This document shows, in pieces, positions 1 through 11,865 of a stretch of 64,000 nt of DNA. Origin of the DNA: Dactylis glomerata. Its lineage: Eukaryota > Streptophyta > Magnoliopsida > Poales > Poaceae. The number at the start of each line of letters is the position of its first letter. Position 1 is the first letter of the stretch. Where the stretch lies: NCBI GenBank assembly GCA_007115705.1, contig QXEO01000433.1:1108803-1172802 (forward strand), written 5' to 3'. The notes under the pieces are model-generated. The model ran no database searches, was not told the DNA's origin, and was given only the letters and a program-made list of their open reading frames with translations. Made by a program: the position numbers and the translations under genes.

Positions 1-222
1 TAAGAGTGAAAAACGGAGTGTTCTTGGCAAATGAAAAGCAAGGCAACTTCTCCAAAAGAAATTTGTTGGGGTCCAACCATTTATTGCAGCAAACAAAACT
101 AAACTAAACTGAAAACTAAAAACAACTGACACTCCAAGAAAAACGCATAATGCATGAAGCAATAAAAATATAGTGTGTTGAAAGGTGACCTGATTTTTGT
201 CGATGAAGAAGGGGTGCCTCGG

Positions 223-292
223 GGGCATCCCCAAGCTTTGACGCTTGTACTTCTTGGATATTTCTTGGGGTGACATGGGCATCCCCAAGCTT
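223..292. repeat. Direct repeat GGGCATCCCCAAGCTT, two copies
   Basis: The 16-mer GGGCATCCCCAAGCTT occurs identically at 223-238 and 277-292, a 54-bp period, in the non-coding internal part of the Athila-like element. The intervening sequence is not otherwise repeated. Confidence 0.7.
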
Positions 293-948
293 GAGCTTTT
301 GTCCATTCTTCAACTAATCTCATCATTCTCCAATCCCTACACTTGAAAACTTCCTTCATACAAAACTAAACACAAATCTATTAGCAACATTAGTGTAAGC
401 ATAACATTGGATCAACCCATTTTTTGCTTCAGGTTTCAACTCAAAACCACCACATATAAAGTATATACTACTGTAGCAACTTCCCCAAAAGTTCCGTGAT
501 CAAAAGAACTCAAAAAGAAAGCGTTAAAGCGGCAAACACAAATATTGGCAGAAATCTGTCAAAACAGAACAGCTGACAAATGTCGAATTTTTAGAGGGTT
601 TTCTGTTTCTCAAATCAAAAAGTGTTCAACTAATGAAAGTTTGGATATAACCTGGGGCACATGCACAAGAAATCGCTGGTCCAAAAGATATACAGAGAAT
701 TTTCACGAATTTTTACGGTGCAGCACCGAAAACTGTTTCAGGACAGCAACATCCCCAAATCTTACCTCGCTCAAATTAGAGGCTTCTCTTGGCACAAAAG
801 CGAAATAAAAAGGATAAGGAGAGGTCATTACAGTAGTAATAACTTCCAAGACTCAAATAAAAGAAAAATAACTGAATGTAAAAACATTAGGTTATCTCCT
901 AAGAGTGCTTTTCTTTAACGCCTTTGAGCTAGGCGCAGAAAGTGCGAA

Positions 949-1110
949 TCAAGTAACATCAAGTGATGAAGCATCAATATCAGCCAAAGACTTTTCCTCA
1001 ACTTCTTTATGCATACTAATATAATTAATGAACTCCTCAATGTTATCTTTCCCAATAATTGAACCACTACATACTGAAAGGTCCTCCAAAACGTACTCAG
1101 GGAACAACAT
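949..1110 (-). CDS. Small ORF (53 aa) in Athila-like internal region
   Basis: An ATG at 1110 opens a 53-codon frame ending in TGA at 949. The peptide begins MLFPEYVLEDL, contains an acidic stretch (MHKEVEEKSLADID) and has no transmembrane or zinc-binding motif. It lies about 150 nt downstream of the primer binding site, where the gag start would be expected, so it may be a remnant of the gag N-terminus or a leader ORF. I do not recognise a function, and chance occurrence cannot be excluded. Confidence 0.3.
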   Translation of the reverse strand: MLFPEYVLEDLSVCSGSIIGKDNIEEFINYISMHKEVEEKSLADIDASSLDVT

Positions 1111-1261
1111 AATGAACTAGAAGTAATAAAGTAACAACTATAAAGGATACTAATTTTTTTGGGTTTTTGATAAAACGATGCAAGTAAAAATAAAGTAAAA
1201 GCAAAACTTAAAATAAAGTAAAGGATGTGCGTGCGAAACTCCCCTTGCAGAAGTCTTCTTT

Positions 1262-1281
1262 CCTCCCCGGTAATGGCGCCA
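1262..1281 (-). other. Primer binding site, Athila-like element
   Basis: Minus-strand sequence TGGCGCCATTACCGGGGAGG lies 8 nt downstream of the LTR end. It starts with TGG, complementary to a tRNA 3' CCA end, and resembles the TGGCGCC-type sites of Athila elements. The tRNA identity was not checked. Confidence 0.7.
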
Positions 1282-1289
1282 GAAAAACT

Positions 1290-2951
1290 TGTTGATAGCG
1301 CGGTGATGAATAGTGCAAGAGAACTTGTTGGCGTGTAGTTGATGAAGTAAATGACCGGCCAGTTGGAAACCCCAAGAGCAAGGTGTGATGAATATAGCAG
1401 CAAGTTTTCAGTAAGAAACCAAGGTTTAATCGTCCAGGAGGAGGATGTCAATACGACTGAAGGTGATGCCCACTAGCTGCGTGATGCTCTAAGAAGGACG
1501 CCGTTAACGATAACTTGTTAGCACGTCTTCAACCAGTAGCAACATGGAACCTGCACACAACACAACCAAATACTTTGTTCCCAACTTACGATGAGGTTGG
1601 CAATCTCTCCGGTTTGCTTGAAACAAAGGGTATGAGCGTATCGAGTGGAAAGCAATAGTAATATGTGAATAAAGTAAACAGGTGATAGCAATATAAAGGA
1701 AATAGGACCGGGGTCCATAGTTCACTAGCGGTGTCTCTCCATATGATAAAATAATACATCCTAGGTAAACAAATTACAGTTGGGCAATTGATAGAATAAA
1801 GACAACGTGCATGTCGAGAGGATCACTATGAGATTTACTCTGGGCATTACAACAAGATACATAGACCTCCATCCAATTGCATCTATGACTAATAATCCAC
1901 TTATGGCGAATCAATCCGAGAACTCCACAAGTATTAAGTTGCGAACAACAGATAACTGCATTAAGCAAAATGTGTAATGTAAACAAAGCATATGCCCTCG
2001 AGCATATGAATGTTGTTTTTCCCCTAGTAGCAACAACATATCTACAACCTTAGAGGTTTCTGTCACTCCCCCAGATTAAATAGAGGCATGAACCCACTAT
2101 CGAGCATAAATACCCCCTCTTGGAGTCACTAGCAACTACTCGGCCAAGATAGCTACTAACAACAGAGAGCATGCAAGATCATAAACAACATAGAGATAAC
2201 ATAAGATAATATTCAGCACATCAACTCAATCATAACACCAATATTCATCGGATCCCAATAAACACAACATGTAGAATTACATAAAGGTAGTCTCGATCAT
2301 GTAAAGCAGCTCACAAGATCTAAACATGAAGCACATGGTGGAGAAGACAACCATCTAGCTACTGCTATGGACCCATAGTCCAAGGTAGACTACTCACTCA
2401 TCGCGTCGGAGGCAAGCATGGCGATGAAGAAGACCTCCGGTGGCGATTCCCCTCTCCGGCAGGGTGCCGGGAAGAGCTTCTAGACCCTCCCGATCTTCGG
2501 GTCGACGGCAGCGGCGGATCGCGATGTGTTCTGGAAAAGTGATCCGGTCTTTAGGTTTTTCCCGTCGGGGGGTCTTTATAGGCGAAGGGGCAGCGTCAGA
2601 GGTGGACCAGGGGGCCCACACCACCAGGGGGCGCGGGCCAGCCCTAGGCCGCGCCGCCCTATGGTGTGGCCGCCCTCTGGCTCGACTCTGTCTCCTCTTC
2701 GGTCTTCTGGAAGCTCCGTGAAATATCTGGACGTCTGGCTTTTGTTTCGTCCAATTCCGAGAATATTTCCTGTGTAACATTTCTGAAATACAAAAATAGC
2801 AAAAAACAGGGAACTAGCACTATGGCATCTCGTTAATAGGTTAGTTCTGGAAAATGCATAAAAATACGATGAAGTGTAACGAAACACTAAGCAAATGGTG
2901 TAAAAACAAGCATGGAGCATCAAAAATTATGGATACGTTGGAGACGTATCA
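1290..2951 (-). repeat. 5' LTR of Athila-like element
   Basis: This 1662-bp LTR starts TGATACG at 2951 and ends CAACA at 1290 on the minus strand, giving TG...CA termini. A primer binding site lies just beyond its 3' end, so this is the 5' LTR. A GC-rich core at about 2400-2700 carries a TATA box. A partial copy of the same LTR, covering the counterpart of about 1340-2145 here, recurs at 31121-31935 in the same orientation. The chance frames inside (for example in 2394-2923) are LTR sequence and not genes. Confidence 0.8.
2574..2580 (-). promoter_or_regulatory. TATA box of Athila-like 5' LTR
   Basis: The minus strand reads CCTATAAAGACCCC here, about 375 bp from the LTR start and followed by GC-rich sequence. 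This is the expected place for the U3/R boundary and the start of the element transcript, which would run leftward. Confidence 0.6.
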
Positions 2952-5225
2952 AGCACTAAAAAGTATGGATTTGTTATTCGCAAGTGAATAATGCCACAAC
3001 CATTTTAGAGAACTCTTTACTATTCGTATTTGACTCCTACAGGTCTTTCCCATTTACCAGGTGTCCAACCTAAGGTCAAAGCTTTTGCTCCATACCAACT
3101 GTGGTGACCCAGCATACCACTGCATGTTGTAGTATGCAAGTCGTTGACATAACACTCATGAAGTAACATTTCACAAATATTACATCCCTCGCAATGGTAC
3201 AACAGAAACATAGCGGTCTTTATTCAAGCACTAAATATTACAAGCCACAACTGTACAAAGAACTCCAGTTCCTCCTCCGTCCAAAGAGGAACACTAGTAG
3301 ATTCTACCTTAATGCTACAAGCCTTAACTACAACAGAAAGCAGAAGAATAAACATGATGATCTTCTCAAGCCGCTTTATTCTATAGTGTTCGGTGTTGCT
3401 CGAGCTACTAAGTTACTAAACTAGTTGTCAGACTCCTCCTCGTGACTCTTGCTGATTCCATAAGCGATGATGTAGTCCACGCCTTCAACTCCGCCTGATA
3501 GGTTCGGTTCCTCATAGTAGACATCCTCCATGTCTTCCAGAGCTTCTTCAGTCTCCTCGTGCTGGCCTTCCGAGTCTAAGCATGGGGTTTGAGTACGAGC
3601 ATACTCAACAAGTTCATTTTTAAAGGTAGTTGTGATTGATGCACTAGCTACGGTCGTGGAGTCAGAAGTCCTAGGCCAAATGTAGGTTTTTGTAACCATT
3701 TCTTCAAAGGTTGATTTTATTCAGAAAACTATGCCAGTCAATCTTCACAGGTTGATTAGAGCTTCGATGGGCTCCTTTCCTGCCACGTTCATAGCTCCTT
3801 CCCAAAACAGGGAGTATCCAGATACTTTCTTACACTCTGCAGAGGTGGTCACTTGTACCCACAAGAGATCAAAGCCTCGTTGCACATCCGAGCTCGAGCA
3901 TCGTCCACACTTCCTTGGTGTGAGGCCCAGTCGATGATCCAAGCCAATCACTATCCTTCTCCGCGACCCCGCGTACCCACCCTTTTGTAAGTCTGCCCTC
4001 TCCTTATCTATAGGTATACCGGGCCAGACCATGCCTTGTCCTCCCCTTACACTATAGATAGCCCGATCTAGGCAACCCTTACAATCCATCATAGATCTGC
4101 CAGTGCGTCTGTCCTCTCCTTATCTATAGGTAGCCCGATCGGACATTTGTCCTCTCCTTACTCTATAGATAGCCTGATCCAGACAGTCCTCCACTGGTGA
4201 TCCGTTGATATGCGAAAGGAAAAAGATACAGCTGACTTTTCTGTCCCATTCCAGATCTTATGGTTGACCGTTATTTATGGCACTAGAATCACTGGCGACA
4301 TTGGTTATTAATCATAGGTGAACTTTCTAGTTGCAGTGGGACCTCCACCATCCACATATATCATACCATGGTCCCACTGCCCACCATCCTAGGGTAACAA
4401 CCATTCCGGTTGAAACCACTACTTCATATTAATTATCAAAACAAAACCTTTTACTTTAAATGCAGTAGTGATATATAACTTTGCAAGTAATTTGATAAAA
4501 ATACTGAAGAGGTATGAGCAAGTGATGAACTTTCCTGCAAACTGCAAGGTAGTGCAGTTGGATGTGTCGAAGTGACCCAGGACCTCGGGTTCTGGAAAAC
4601 AGCATCATTGTCCGATAAGGGCAATGGTTAAAGATTCAAATGATGCAATTCTTTAAAGTGGTGTGTTGTTTATAACCCCATGTGGTGATTTATTTCCTAA
4701 AGTATTTATATATTCCTTAATGATTTCAAAGAATATATATTAGATCAAATTAATTCATTTGATTTGTTTCTAAAATTTCTCTTATTTTCACAAGTTTTAA
4801 ATTAATCAAGAAAACCTTTTTAGATAACAATTATTTTTATTTCTACTAAATTTAACTTCAATATGTAGTCTTTATGAATAGTATTCTAAAATTCCATTCC
4901 ACTTCACACAAGAGTTTTGAATTAATAATTTTGCAAGTCTACTATTTTTGCTTTATTCATTTATTAGGTTTATATTTCCTAAGTTTTTCCTAAATTTAAT
5001 TTACAATTAGTAGTAAAAAAACTACTAGGCTGAATTTACCCGAGCTCGGCTGGACCTGGCCCATTCGGCCCAATAGGCCGGCCCACTCAGGCTTGCGAGG
5101 CTAGGGTCAACCCTTACCCCGTGCCTCCCTCTCTCCTCACTCCCCCACTTCCCCTCGCAGACCCGCACGGTCTGACCCGGTCTCAGGCGCCGCCACCGTG
5201 TCCATGGCCGCCCCCGGTCCCCCAA
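2952..5225 (-). mobile_element. Truncated chromovirus-like gypsy element: leader and 5' LTR fragment
   Basis: Positions 2952-3099 are a short leader with a primer binding site reading TTGGTATGGAGC on the minus strand at about 3087-3098. It resembles the initiator-Met type TGGTATCAGAGC with changes. The LTR starts at 3100 in plus coordinates (minus-strand end GGTCACCACA) and runs to about 5225. There GC-rich, proline/arginine-coding-looking sequence stops abruptly and Sirevirus internal sequence begins. The layout matches the intact chromodomain gypsy element at 44994-57978. No gag or pol of this element is in the window. Several AT-rich stretches (4680-5030) hold nothing recognisable. Confidence 0.6.
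3421..3699 (-). other. Acidic 92-codon frame inside chromovirus-like LTR
   Basis: An uninterrupted minus-strand frame with a strongly acidic second half (clusters such as EETEEALEDMED) lies 320 bp from the LTR end. A weaker acidic frame sits at a comparable place in the LTRs of the 44994-57978 element (46289-46498 minus). No domain is recognised. It is probably non-coding, and is noted because it is long for this AT-rich context. Confidence 0.25.
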
Positions 5226-5586
5226 AATGGGATGTTCCATTAATCACTCGATAAGAGCCAAATAAAATACCATCAAGATGCATTAGAGGCTCAAAGCAAA
5301 CACACAAGTATATGATGTGCCAAACAACCAACACCTACTTGAATACACAAGATAAGTAGGTATAAGGAACAAAATATACAAACACATACTTGGTACAAAA
5401 CCAAAACATGCAAAGGGGCAAGTAACTTACAATGTAAAGAGGTTAAGTACAATTTACCGCAAAGAGGCACATTGGATATAAAATGATAGTGTCAATGACT
5501 TGGCTTGATAAAATAAAATTAATGAAGATCCCTTAAATCTTCATGAGGTAGCCAAGTCTCCAATGCCCTCCACAAACACCTATTGA

Positions 5587-5918
5587 TCAAGTTTTAGCTT
5601 GTTGGTCCCCAACCAAGTTGGGTCCTAAGAGGTTAGTCACAATAGGCTTGGCAACCCAAATGGTCCTTTTCTTGGCACCACCTTGAGTTCCAACAAACTT
5701 GGCAAATACATTGCCATCCTTATCTTTCCTAAGAGAATAATCATCATCAACCATGATAGATTAGATAAGGTACCGCTTAAGCATGAAGAAGCAAAGTGCC
5801 CCTTCTCACGACAAATATAGCAACAAGTGCTTCCCTTTCTCTTCTTCGTTGATTTCTTGATTTGGAAAGCTTCATCTTGTTTCTTCTTGGGAAGTGGTCT
5901 ATCTTCAACTTGAGGTCA
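5587..5918 (-). pseudogene. gag: Sirevirus gag, C-terminal part
   Basis: This is the continuation of the gag frame after the solo LTR is removed. The first codon at the junction is TGA, probably a decayed CGA. A third zinc knuckle (CYICREKGHFASSC) follows, then a one-base frameshift near 5775, then the Sirevirus-like segment GGAKKRTIWVAK, ending at a TGA at 5587. The third knuckle and this segment are what tie the two sides of the solo LTR to one gene. Confidence 0.7.
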
Positions 5919-5923
5919 CGCTT

Positions 5924-8900
5924 TGTAACGGCCCAGAAAAATCCCCCTTTTAGATTTGTTTGTTCTTTTCCTTTTGTGCATCATCATGCATTATAACCTT
6001 GCATGTTTTGACAAATGTAAAAATTATTTGGAATAAAATCTACTTTCTATTTATCTTGTATGGTTTCTCAATAAAACCCTTCTCATCATTTCTTAGTTTA
6101 ATTAAAAGCTAACAAACCAAAATATTTGCAAACAATTTGAAAATTGTTTTGAGACAGAATGTTTATTTCACAAATGGCTGAAACCCGTTTTGGAATCTTC
6201 CTAAGCTTATCCCTCTCTCCATTCTTTCTTTTTCCTAAAATTCGGTAGCAAAAAGAAGAAGAGAAGAACTCAAAAAAAAGGAAAGAAGAAGAAAGAAGCC
6301 CTTTCGGACCCCTTGGCCCATTTCTTTCTTCACCAAATCGACCCACTCCAAGCCCCCCACCTGCTCTCTTGCATATCTTCTTCCTCACCTGTACGACATG
6401 GTGATCCTGATGGACACGTAGCTCCTGGCATGATGGGACGGTCCTGGACGTCTCATGCCTCCTTAAAAACACCCCAAACCTGCAACCCTAGCCTCTACTC
6501 CACTCCCTACCGCCGCCACTTTCCCCCTCACCTCGCTCTCGTGCTCATCCGACGACAAGCCTCCCGTCCAGCGTAGTCCGCGGCCACGTCCGCTTCGCCG
6601 AAATCCATGCCGACCGATGCACCTCGACGTGTCCAGCGCCGGCGCGACGCCCGTCATGCTCTGCTCCAGGCCGATGTCTTGTTCTGCTTCGCCAACGACG
6701 TCCCTGTCCGCCGCCTTGTGCACGAGTTTGCCACCGAGCTGCGTTTCCTCGCCAAGCATGGCTTCGCCGCCGCCATGGACTGCCCAGAGGATACCAAGCG
6801 CCGCCAACGTCCCCTGCAACCTCCGGTTTCTCCTGTTCGTCTTCAAGCACCTTCGCCTTCTGCGCGTCCTCGCGGTCGTGTCCTCCTCCGGCCGTGCGTC
6901 ACCGCAGGACACCGACGCCCCTCCCGCTGCTCGCCATGGACGCCCGGCTCAACACCAACCTAGCCACGCACGCACGCGCACCTCCCCGACGACCATTCTT
7001 GAGCTCCTCCCATCGTTACGCCTTGCAGGTTACGTCAAACTTCAAGCTTTGCCATCAACATCGATCCGTGTCACAAATTCACAACTTGTCTGATTACTTG
7101 CCTGCAGCGCACACCCGTGTGGCTACTCGAGCCGCTTCTGATTCCACCTCGACCAGCACGAGCGCGTCCCTGGCACCAATGCAATCCACGCTGACGAGTA
7201 CATTCAAGTGCAGCGCGTCCCTCTAGTCTGCAAGCTCCAACACCTAGCCTGGCTGGTCTGTTCTCTGTCCTCAATATGCAGGTTTCGAGTTCGAATCATC
7301 CTTCAGGCTTTTAAAGCCAACCCCTTTTTCTTGTTTTTGTTCAGATCTGGCGCTACTTATGGGCCGCGGCCCAGATCCCCCGGAACAAGCCGTCGCTGGC
7401 GCGCAACAGCTTGCATCCATCGCCATAGGGCTCAGGTCCGGCCCAGTTCCAGCTGTTTTTTTTCTGCTTTCAAATAAAATTTCTGCAAATATTTGAATCT
7501 TGCATAAATTATATCTTTTGAACCATAAGTCGAAATAAAAAGTATTTTATATGAAAATTTATCAGAAAAATGTGAAGAATCTGAATATGACATCCATTTG
7601 CCTGTTTGCATTTCGCATCATGTCATGACGTGATATGTTGCATTACACCTAATAAGTAACATATGAAGTATATGGGAAATGCTTATAATATTTTCCCCGC
7701 TTCATTTAATTTTGTGTAGATCACCTATGTTTTGCTTTTCCATGCTAATAAACATTTAAATTGCCGCGTAGTAAACAACTTCAACCCAATATGTGTGTGT
7801 CGGAATTCCGATTCCGCTTAATTTGCATAAGTTGCATTGCATCATCATTGCCATATCATGCATGCTTGCATATGATCATGTCGGTTCTTTTGCCGTAGTA
7901 GTAAGAGTTGCATCCGTTGTTTGTTGTAGCTATTTGCTTCTTCTCGGATAGGACGCTTCGTGATGTTGTGAGCAACGACAAGTTCTTCGGGTGTTCTTCG
8001 ACAATCTTGCCAGGCAAGCTCTCCCGCCCCTTGTCAACCTATAGGGGTACTTATTACCTATTTGTGTTTATGCTTTCTCTTATTCTTTATGCTAGCCTTG
8101 TGTTTCGATGCTTTGTTCGAGTCACGTATCCTATCCACCTGTTTTCCCCAAAGCAAAACTATACACTTGCCACCTCTCGCCTATTACCTTTTGTTGGTTG
8201 TTTGAGTTGGCCTTGCGAGTCATAGGCGTGCTTAGGTTGTTTCAAGTTGTGTTATCTCATCGGGTTGTTGGGAAGTTTATCACATAATCTACTTGATATA
8301 TGAGATGGTTATGAATTGGACATTAGTTGGTTATAAGATGTTGGAGATAAACATGATTTAATTATGTTACAACTACACTTGATTAAGCAGAGGCATCGGT
8401 GAGTCATTTTGCCTGTTTTCCGACGGCTCACTTGTGTCCCCTAGGACCCCGAGTTTGCATGGACTGTTCTAAGCTGAGCGCACTAACCACTCGTGGAGAT
8501 GCCGTGGGATCTCCCTTGACTTACTACTTTTTCTCGAGTTAGTTTACTGGGGGCCACAACACCGTATTTACATTTGGATTTGGATTTGGGTGGAGTCACC
8601 TTTGATGGTGGCGGAGTCTCTAAGCCCCCCTCCGATGGGTGTGGTTGCGTCGCCTCCGATGGTTGACGGGTTTATTTGCTTGCGGCACGCTTTGTGAAGC
8701 TGGCGGATCCCTCCGATGGGCTCTCTTCCAGTCTTCTCCTTCCTCGCAAACTTCTGAGTCCGTCTTCAGAGCTCGGCCGACTTCGTTACGGGTAGCTTAG
8801 TAGGGTGGCCCCCCTAAACTCTCTTGTAGAATTAGCAACGGTCTCGTCGTGATATCCATCCCTTGTCTAGGTTGGATTGATCGAGCGTGTATGGGTACAT

Positions 8901-9785
8901 TGGTGCACCCCTGCAGGGTAAATCTTTTCGAAAAGCCGTGTCCGCAGTTATGGACGACTTGGAGCCGTTCTACTCGATCATAGAATAACTTGCACCTAAT
9001 TGATGATAAAAAGTGGTATAGTAAATAGTTCTACTACAATATTAAATTGTTATAAAATTGTCAACCGTGTGAGTGCCTTTGATATTGCTTCTTCGTGTGG
9101 TTGCGATGAGGTGATCCATCGGCTGGGTTATGTTTGTTGTAGTATTCTAGTTCTTTACTTTATGCGCTCTCTTATCTCTTTCTAATTAGACAGAAGTTGC
9201 AGAGTGTCTCTATAGGTTCTTTAGTGCTTGCTCGCTGCCGCTTAACCCCACCATACAGCTGACGTCCTTTTGAGTCTCTCGAGCTTGTCTGCGTACCTCA
9301 CGTACAAAGGCGGCTTGTTGACTACGCTTTATACGTCTTGAAGTCTTGCTAAGTACTTTGTACTTATTGCTGCTCGTCTCGGATTTTCGCCGGAGCAGGT
9401 TTGAAGACAGGTAAATGGAAGCGACGACGTTAGCAAGGTTACCCTTCCGGCTTGGCCTGGGCAGGGTTATGGACGCCATCGTTTATCTTCAGGCCTCTTA
9501 GGCCCATTTGTATTCTTGTCCGTACTCGGATACTATTTTGCTTTATGTATGATTTGGATCTTTGTATGTATTTGTATTCTTGACTCATTGGAGTCTTTGC
9601 GGTTGTATTATATTCTTTTGTGGGTTCCATCGTGAACTTGTGCAATGTTGCTACCTTGATTCCACCCGCATAATGTGTATGTTGCGACGTGCATATTTTG
9701 CTTGGTGGTGCGTTTCCAAAGCGACATCGTGCGAATTGTGGCGTGATTGCTGTAATTCGCAAGGTGCCGATTTTGGGGCGTCACA
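5924..9785 (+). mobile_element. Solo LTR of a chromovirus-like gypsy element
   Basis: A 3862-bp sequence begins TGTAACGGCCCAG and ends GGGGCGTCACA. It is flanked by a perfect 5-bp target-site duplication, CGCTT (5919-5923 and 9786-9790), and splits the Sirevirus gag. No primer binding site, gag or pol lies inside, so this is a solo LTR left by LTR-LTR recombination. Orientation is inferred from similarity of the terminal sequences to the LTRs of the 44994-57978 element and from a TATA-like CTTAAAAAC at 6462-6470. The GC-rich stretch 6500-7450 gives many chance frames on both strands, and none has a recognisable domain. 7480-9785 is AT-rich and without genes. Confidence 0.85.
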
Positions 9786-11765
9786 CGCTTGATGTTGACA
9801 TTGTGGCTGCTTCCCTTTTTGCTTCTCACTCAAGTGCTTCTTCTTCAATGGGCAAGATCTCACATGATGCCCTTCAATCTTGCACTTGAAGCAAACTATC
9901 TTTGACAAATTCTTGACTTGGTCTTGGCCCTTCTTCTTCTTGTTGCTCTTAGACTTGTTCTTGTCATTGGCGTTGAATCCAAGTCCACTCTTGTCATTAG
10001 GGGATTTTTGCGCACTCAAAATATTATCAAGTATGGATTTCCCTACATGACGCTTCTCCAAACTAGTGACTTGGGCCTTGAGATCTTTGACTTCCTCTAC
10101 AAGGTTAGTAGTAATACAAGTACTAGAGGAAGTAGAAGCTTCATTTTTAGAGCAACAAGTCATAGCAAGTAATTCATCACAAGATGTAGAAATATTATGC
10201 CTAGACAAATTACTAGGACTAGCATATGGTAATATAGCATTTTGGTTCAAAGTAGTGCTAATGTCCAAATGAGGCTCACAAGATGTTTTATTAGTGATAC
10301 TTGCATCATGGGATAACTTTAGCCCATTATAAGAGATTAGGAGATCCCCATGGGAGCCCGAGAGCTTTTCATGGATTTCCTCCAATTTCTTATAATTGCT
10401 TGTTAGCAACTCAAGTTGAGCCCTTAGCTCAACATTCTCCTTTAATATATATGCTTCACAAGAAGTAGAGTTAGTAGCACAAGCACCATTAATATATTTA
10501 GCATGTGTAAGCTCATAAGATTTAATAGATTGAGATAGAGAAGAATTAGTATGATTCTCTTCGGATAGCTCTTGCTTGAGGAGATTGAACCTTCGTTTCC
10601 CCTCATTAACGAGGGAGTTCAATTCCTTAATGGTCGCCTTGTCTTCAAACAACGTTTCCATTAAGTGTTCGAATTTAGCGTGAGCATCATTATTACCATG
10701 AAGAGAGGCATACACAATTCCCATCTCATTCAAGAAAGCTTCATTAACATCATAATCATCATCATCATCATTGTCACTCTCATCATTAGGAGATGTGTCG
10801 GGATTCACAGTAGGAGTTACCTTTGACCCACTTGCCATAAGGCACATGTGGACTTGGGTAGATGATGAGGGACCATCAATAGAGGTAGGCTCTTCATTGT
10901 CGAGTGTAGGACAAGCTCTTGCGAGATGTCCATACTCATGACATTCATAGCATTGTCTTCTCTTGATAGCAACCTTCTTGGTTCTTCTATTAATTTCTTC
11001 TTTAATTATGTGACCCAATTTTTCTTTAATTTCCTCTACATGGATACAACAACTAGAGGAAATAGAATCATTTTGATCATGGTCACAACTAGAGACAAGC
11101 ATATTATCACAAAATTTAATCAAGCAAATTCTAGGAGATATGCAAGGACCTTTAACACAAGAATGAGTAAAGAAGTTCTTGCAAGAAGTGTTTAGGTCCA
11201 AGCTCTCTACACCATTGGGATTTAACAAAGTAGAATCGTTGGTGCAAAGAACAAAGCTACCATCATCAGATATGATTTTTCCACTCATCATATCATTACC
11301 TTGTGACGCGTCACATGTTGGTGAAGTGGAAGATATTGTACAATCATCACGACCGGATGTGGAAGCAACTTGGAGATCTTAATGATGTGAAGGTGAAGAG
11401 AGCTCCTTGGGTTCACTTTCATCCTCAAGAAAAATGGATCCACCAAATGACTCTTCTAGCTTGGTCCATATGTCATGAGATGTCTTGCACTTTGAACCCA
11501 TCAAGCAAACATAAACTATGGAGCTCACTGACAATAAAATTTCATTAGATACGTGATCTTCAAGATGTAAATTTTTCTCATCCTCTAAAGATAGATTTTG
11601 AGGATCCATGGGAGGAGAAAAACCTACATCTAGAAATCGCTCAGTATTCGGATAGAAGGTCCAAAGATTACAAAGCATGCGATTTCTCCAAAATTTATAA
11701 TTTGTGCCATAAAAAATAATTGTGTCATTGTGCACTAAATGACTAGCCGACATCTTTACTCTCAA
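9786..11765 (-). pseudogene. gag: Sirevirus gag, N-terminal and central part
   Basis: The reading frame begins near 11753-11765 (MSASHL start, as in Sirevirus gag) and stays in one frame to 9786, where a solo LTR is inserted. It encodes the capsid/nucleocapsid protein that packages element RNA. The N-terminal part has the copia-type FYGTNYKFWRNRM segment. Two CCHC zinc knuckles follow (CYECHEYGHLARACP and CFKCKIEGHHVRSCP), with a long serine/asparagine-rich coiled-coil-like middle and a lysine-rich stretch (KSKSNKKKKGQDQ). One in-frame stop (TAA at 11379-11381) separates residues 1-128 from the rest. The last 45 codons of the apparent frame down to 9651 are solo-LTR sequence and not gag. The frame continues at 5918. 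Confidence 0.8.
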
Positions 11766-11795
11766 AGCAGTGAAACCTAAACAAGGAGAGACCTT

Positions 11796-11807
11796 GCTCT
11801 GATACCA
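11796..11807 (-). other. Primer binding site of Sirevirus (initiator-Met tRNA type)
   Basis: The minus strand reads TGGTATCAGAGC, the canonical 12-nt match to the 3' end of initiator methionine tRNA. It lies 2 nt downstream of the LTR end (TTTCA at 11810). Confidence 0.85.
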
Positions 11808-11865
11808 ATTGAAAGGAAGAGATGTTGCCTAAGGGGGGGGGGGTGAATAGGCATTTTAAAAACAA

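Larger units (their letters stand above)
1..2951 (-). mobile_element. Athila-like gypsy LTR retrotransposon, 5' portion
   Basis: The element runs right to left: a complete 5' LTR (1290-2951), then a primer binding site, then internal sequence that leaves the window at position 1. The LTR begins TGATACGTCTCC and ends CAACA when read on the minus strand. From memory this terminus belongs to the abundant Athila-type gypsy families of Triticeae (Fatima/Sabrina group), but no search was run. The internal part in view holds no recognisable gag or pol domain, only short frames. The element sits directly against the leader of an older chromovirus-like element at 2952. The bases after the LTR (AGCAC) would be one copy of the target-site duplication; the other copy lies outside the window. 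Confidence 0.75.

Noticed and set aside
915..1451. 178-codon minus-strand frame crossing the Athila-like primer binding site
   Set aside because: It spans the LTR boundary and the primer binding site, so it cannot be a gene of the element. The small 53-codon frame in another phase is the better candidate.
6463..7274. Overlapping frames of 100-158 codons on both strands
   Set aside because: GC-rich block of a solo LTR. Frames overlap in several phases on both strands without any motif.
9651..9785. C-terminal 45 residues of the apparent Sirevirus gag frame
   Set aside because: This stretch is solo-LTR sequence. The true gag continuation is at 5918.
11833..11843. Run of 11 G as a possible G-quadruplex or assembly error
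   Set aside because: Such G runs are, as I remember, usual near the end of Sirevirus LTRs; nothing further supports a special role here.
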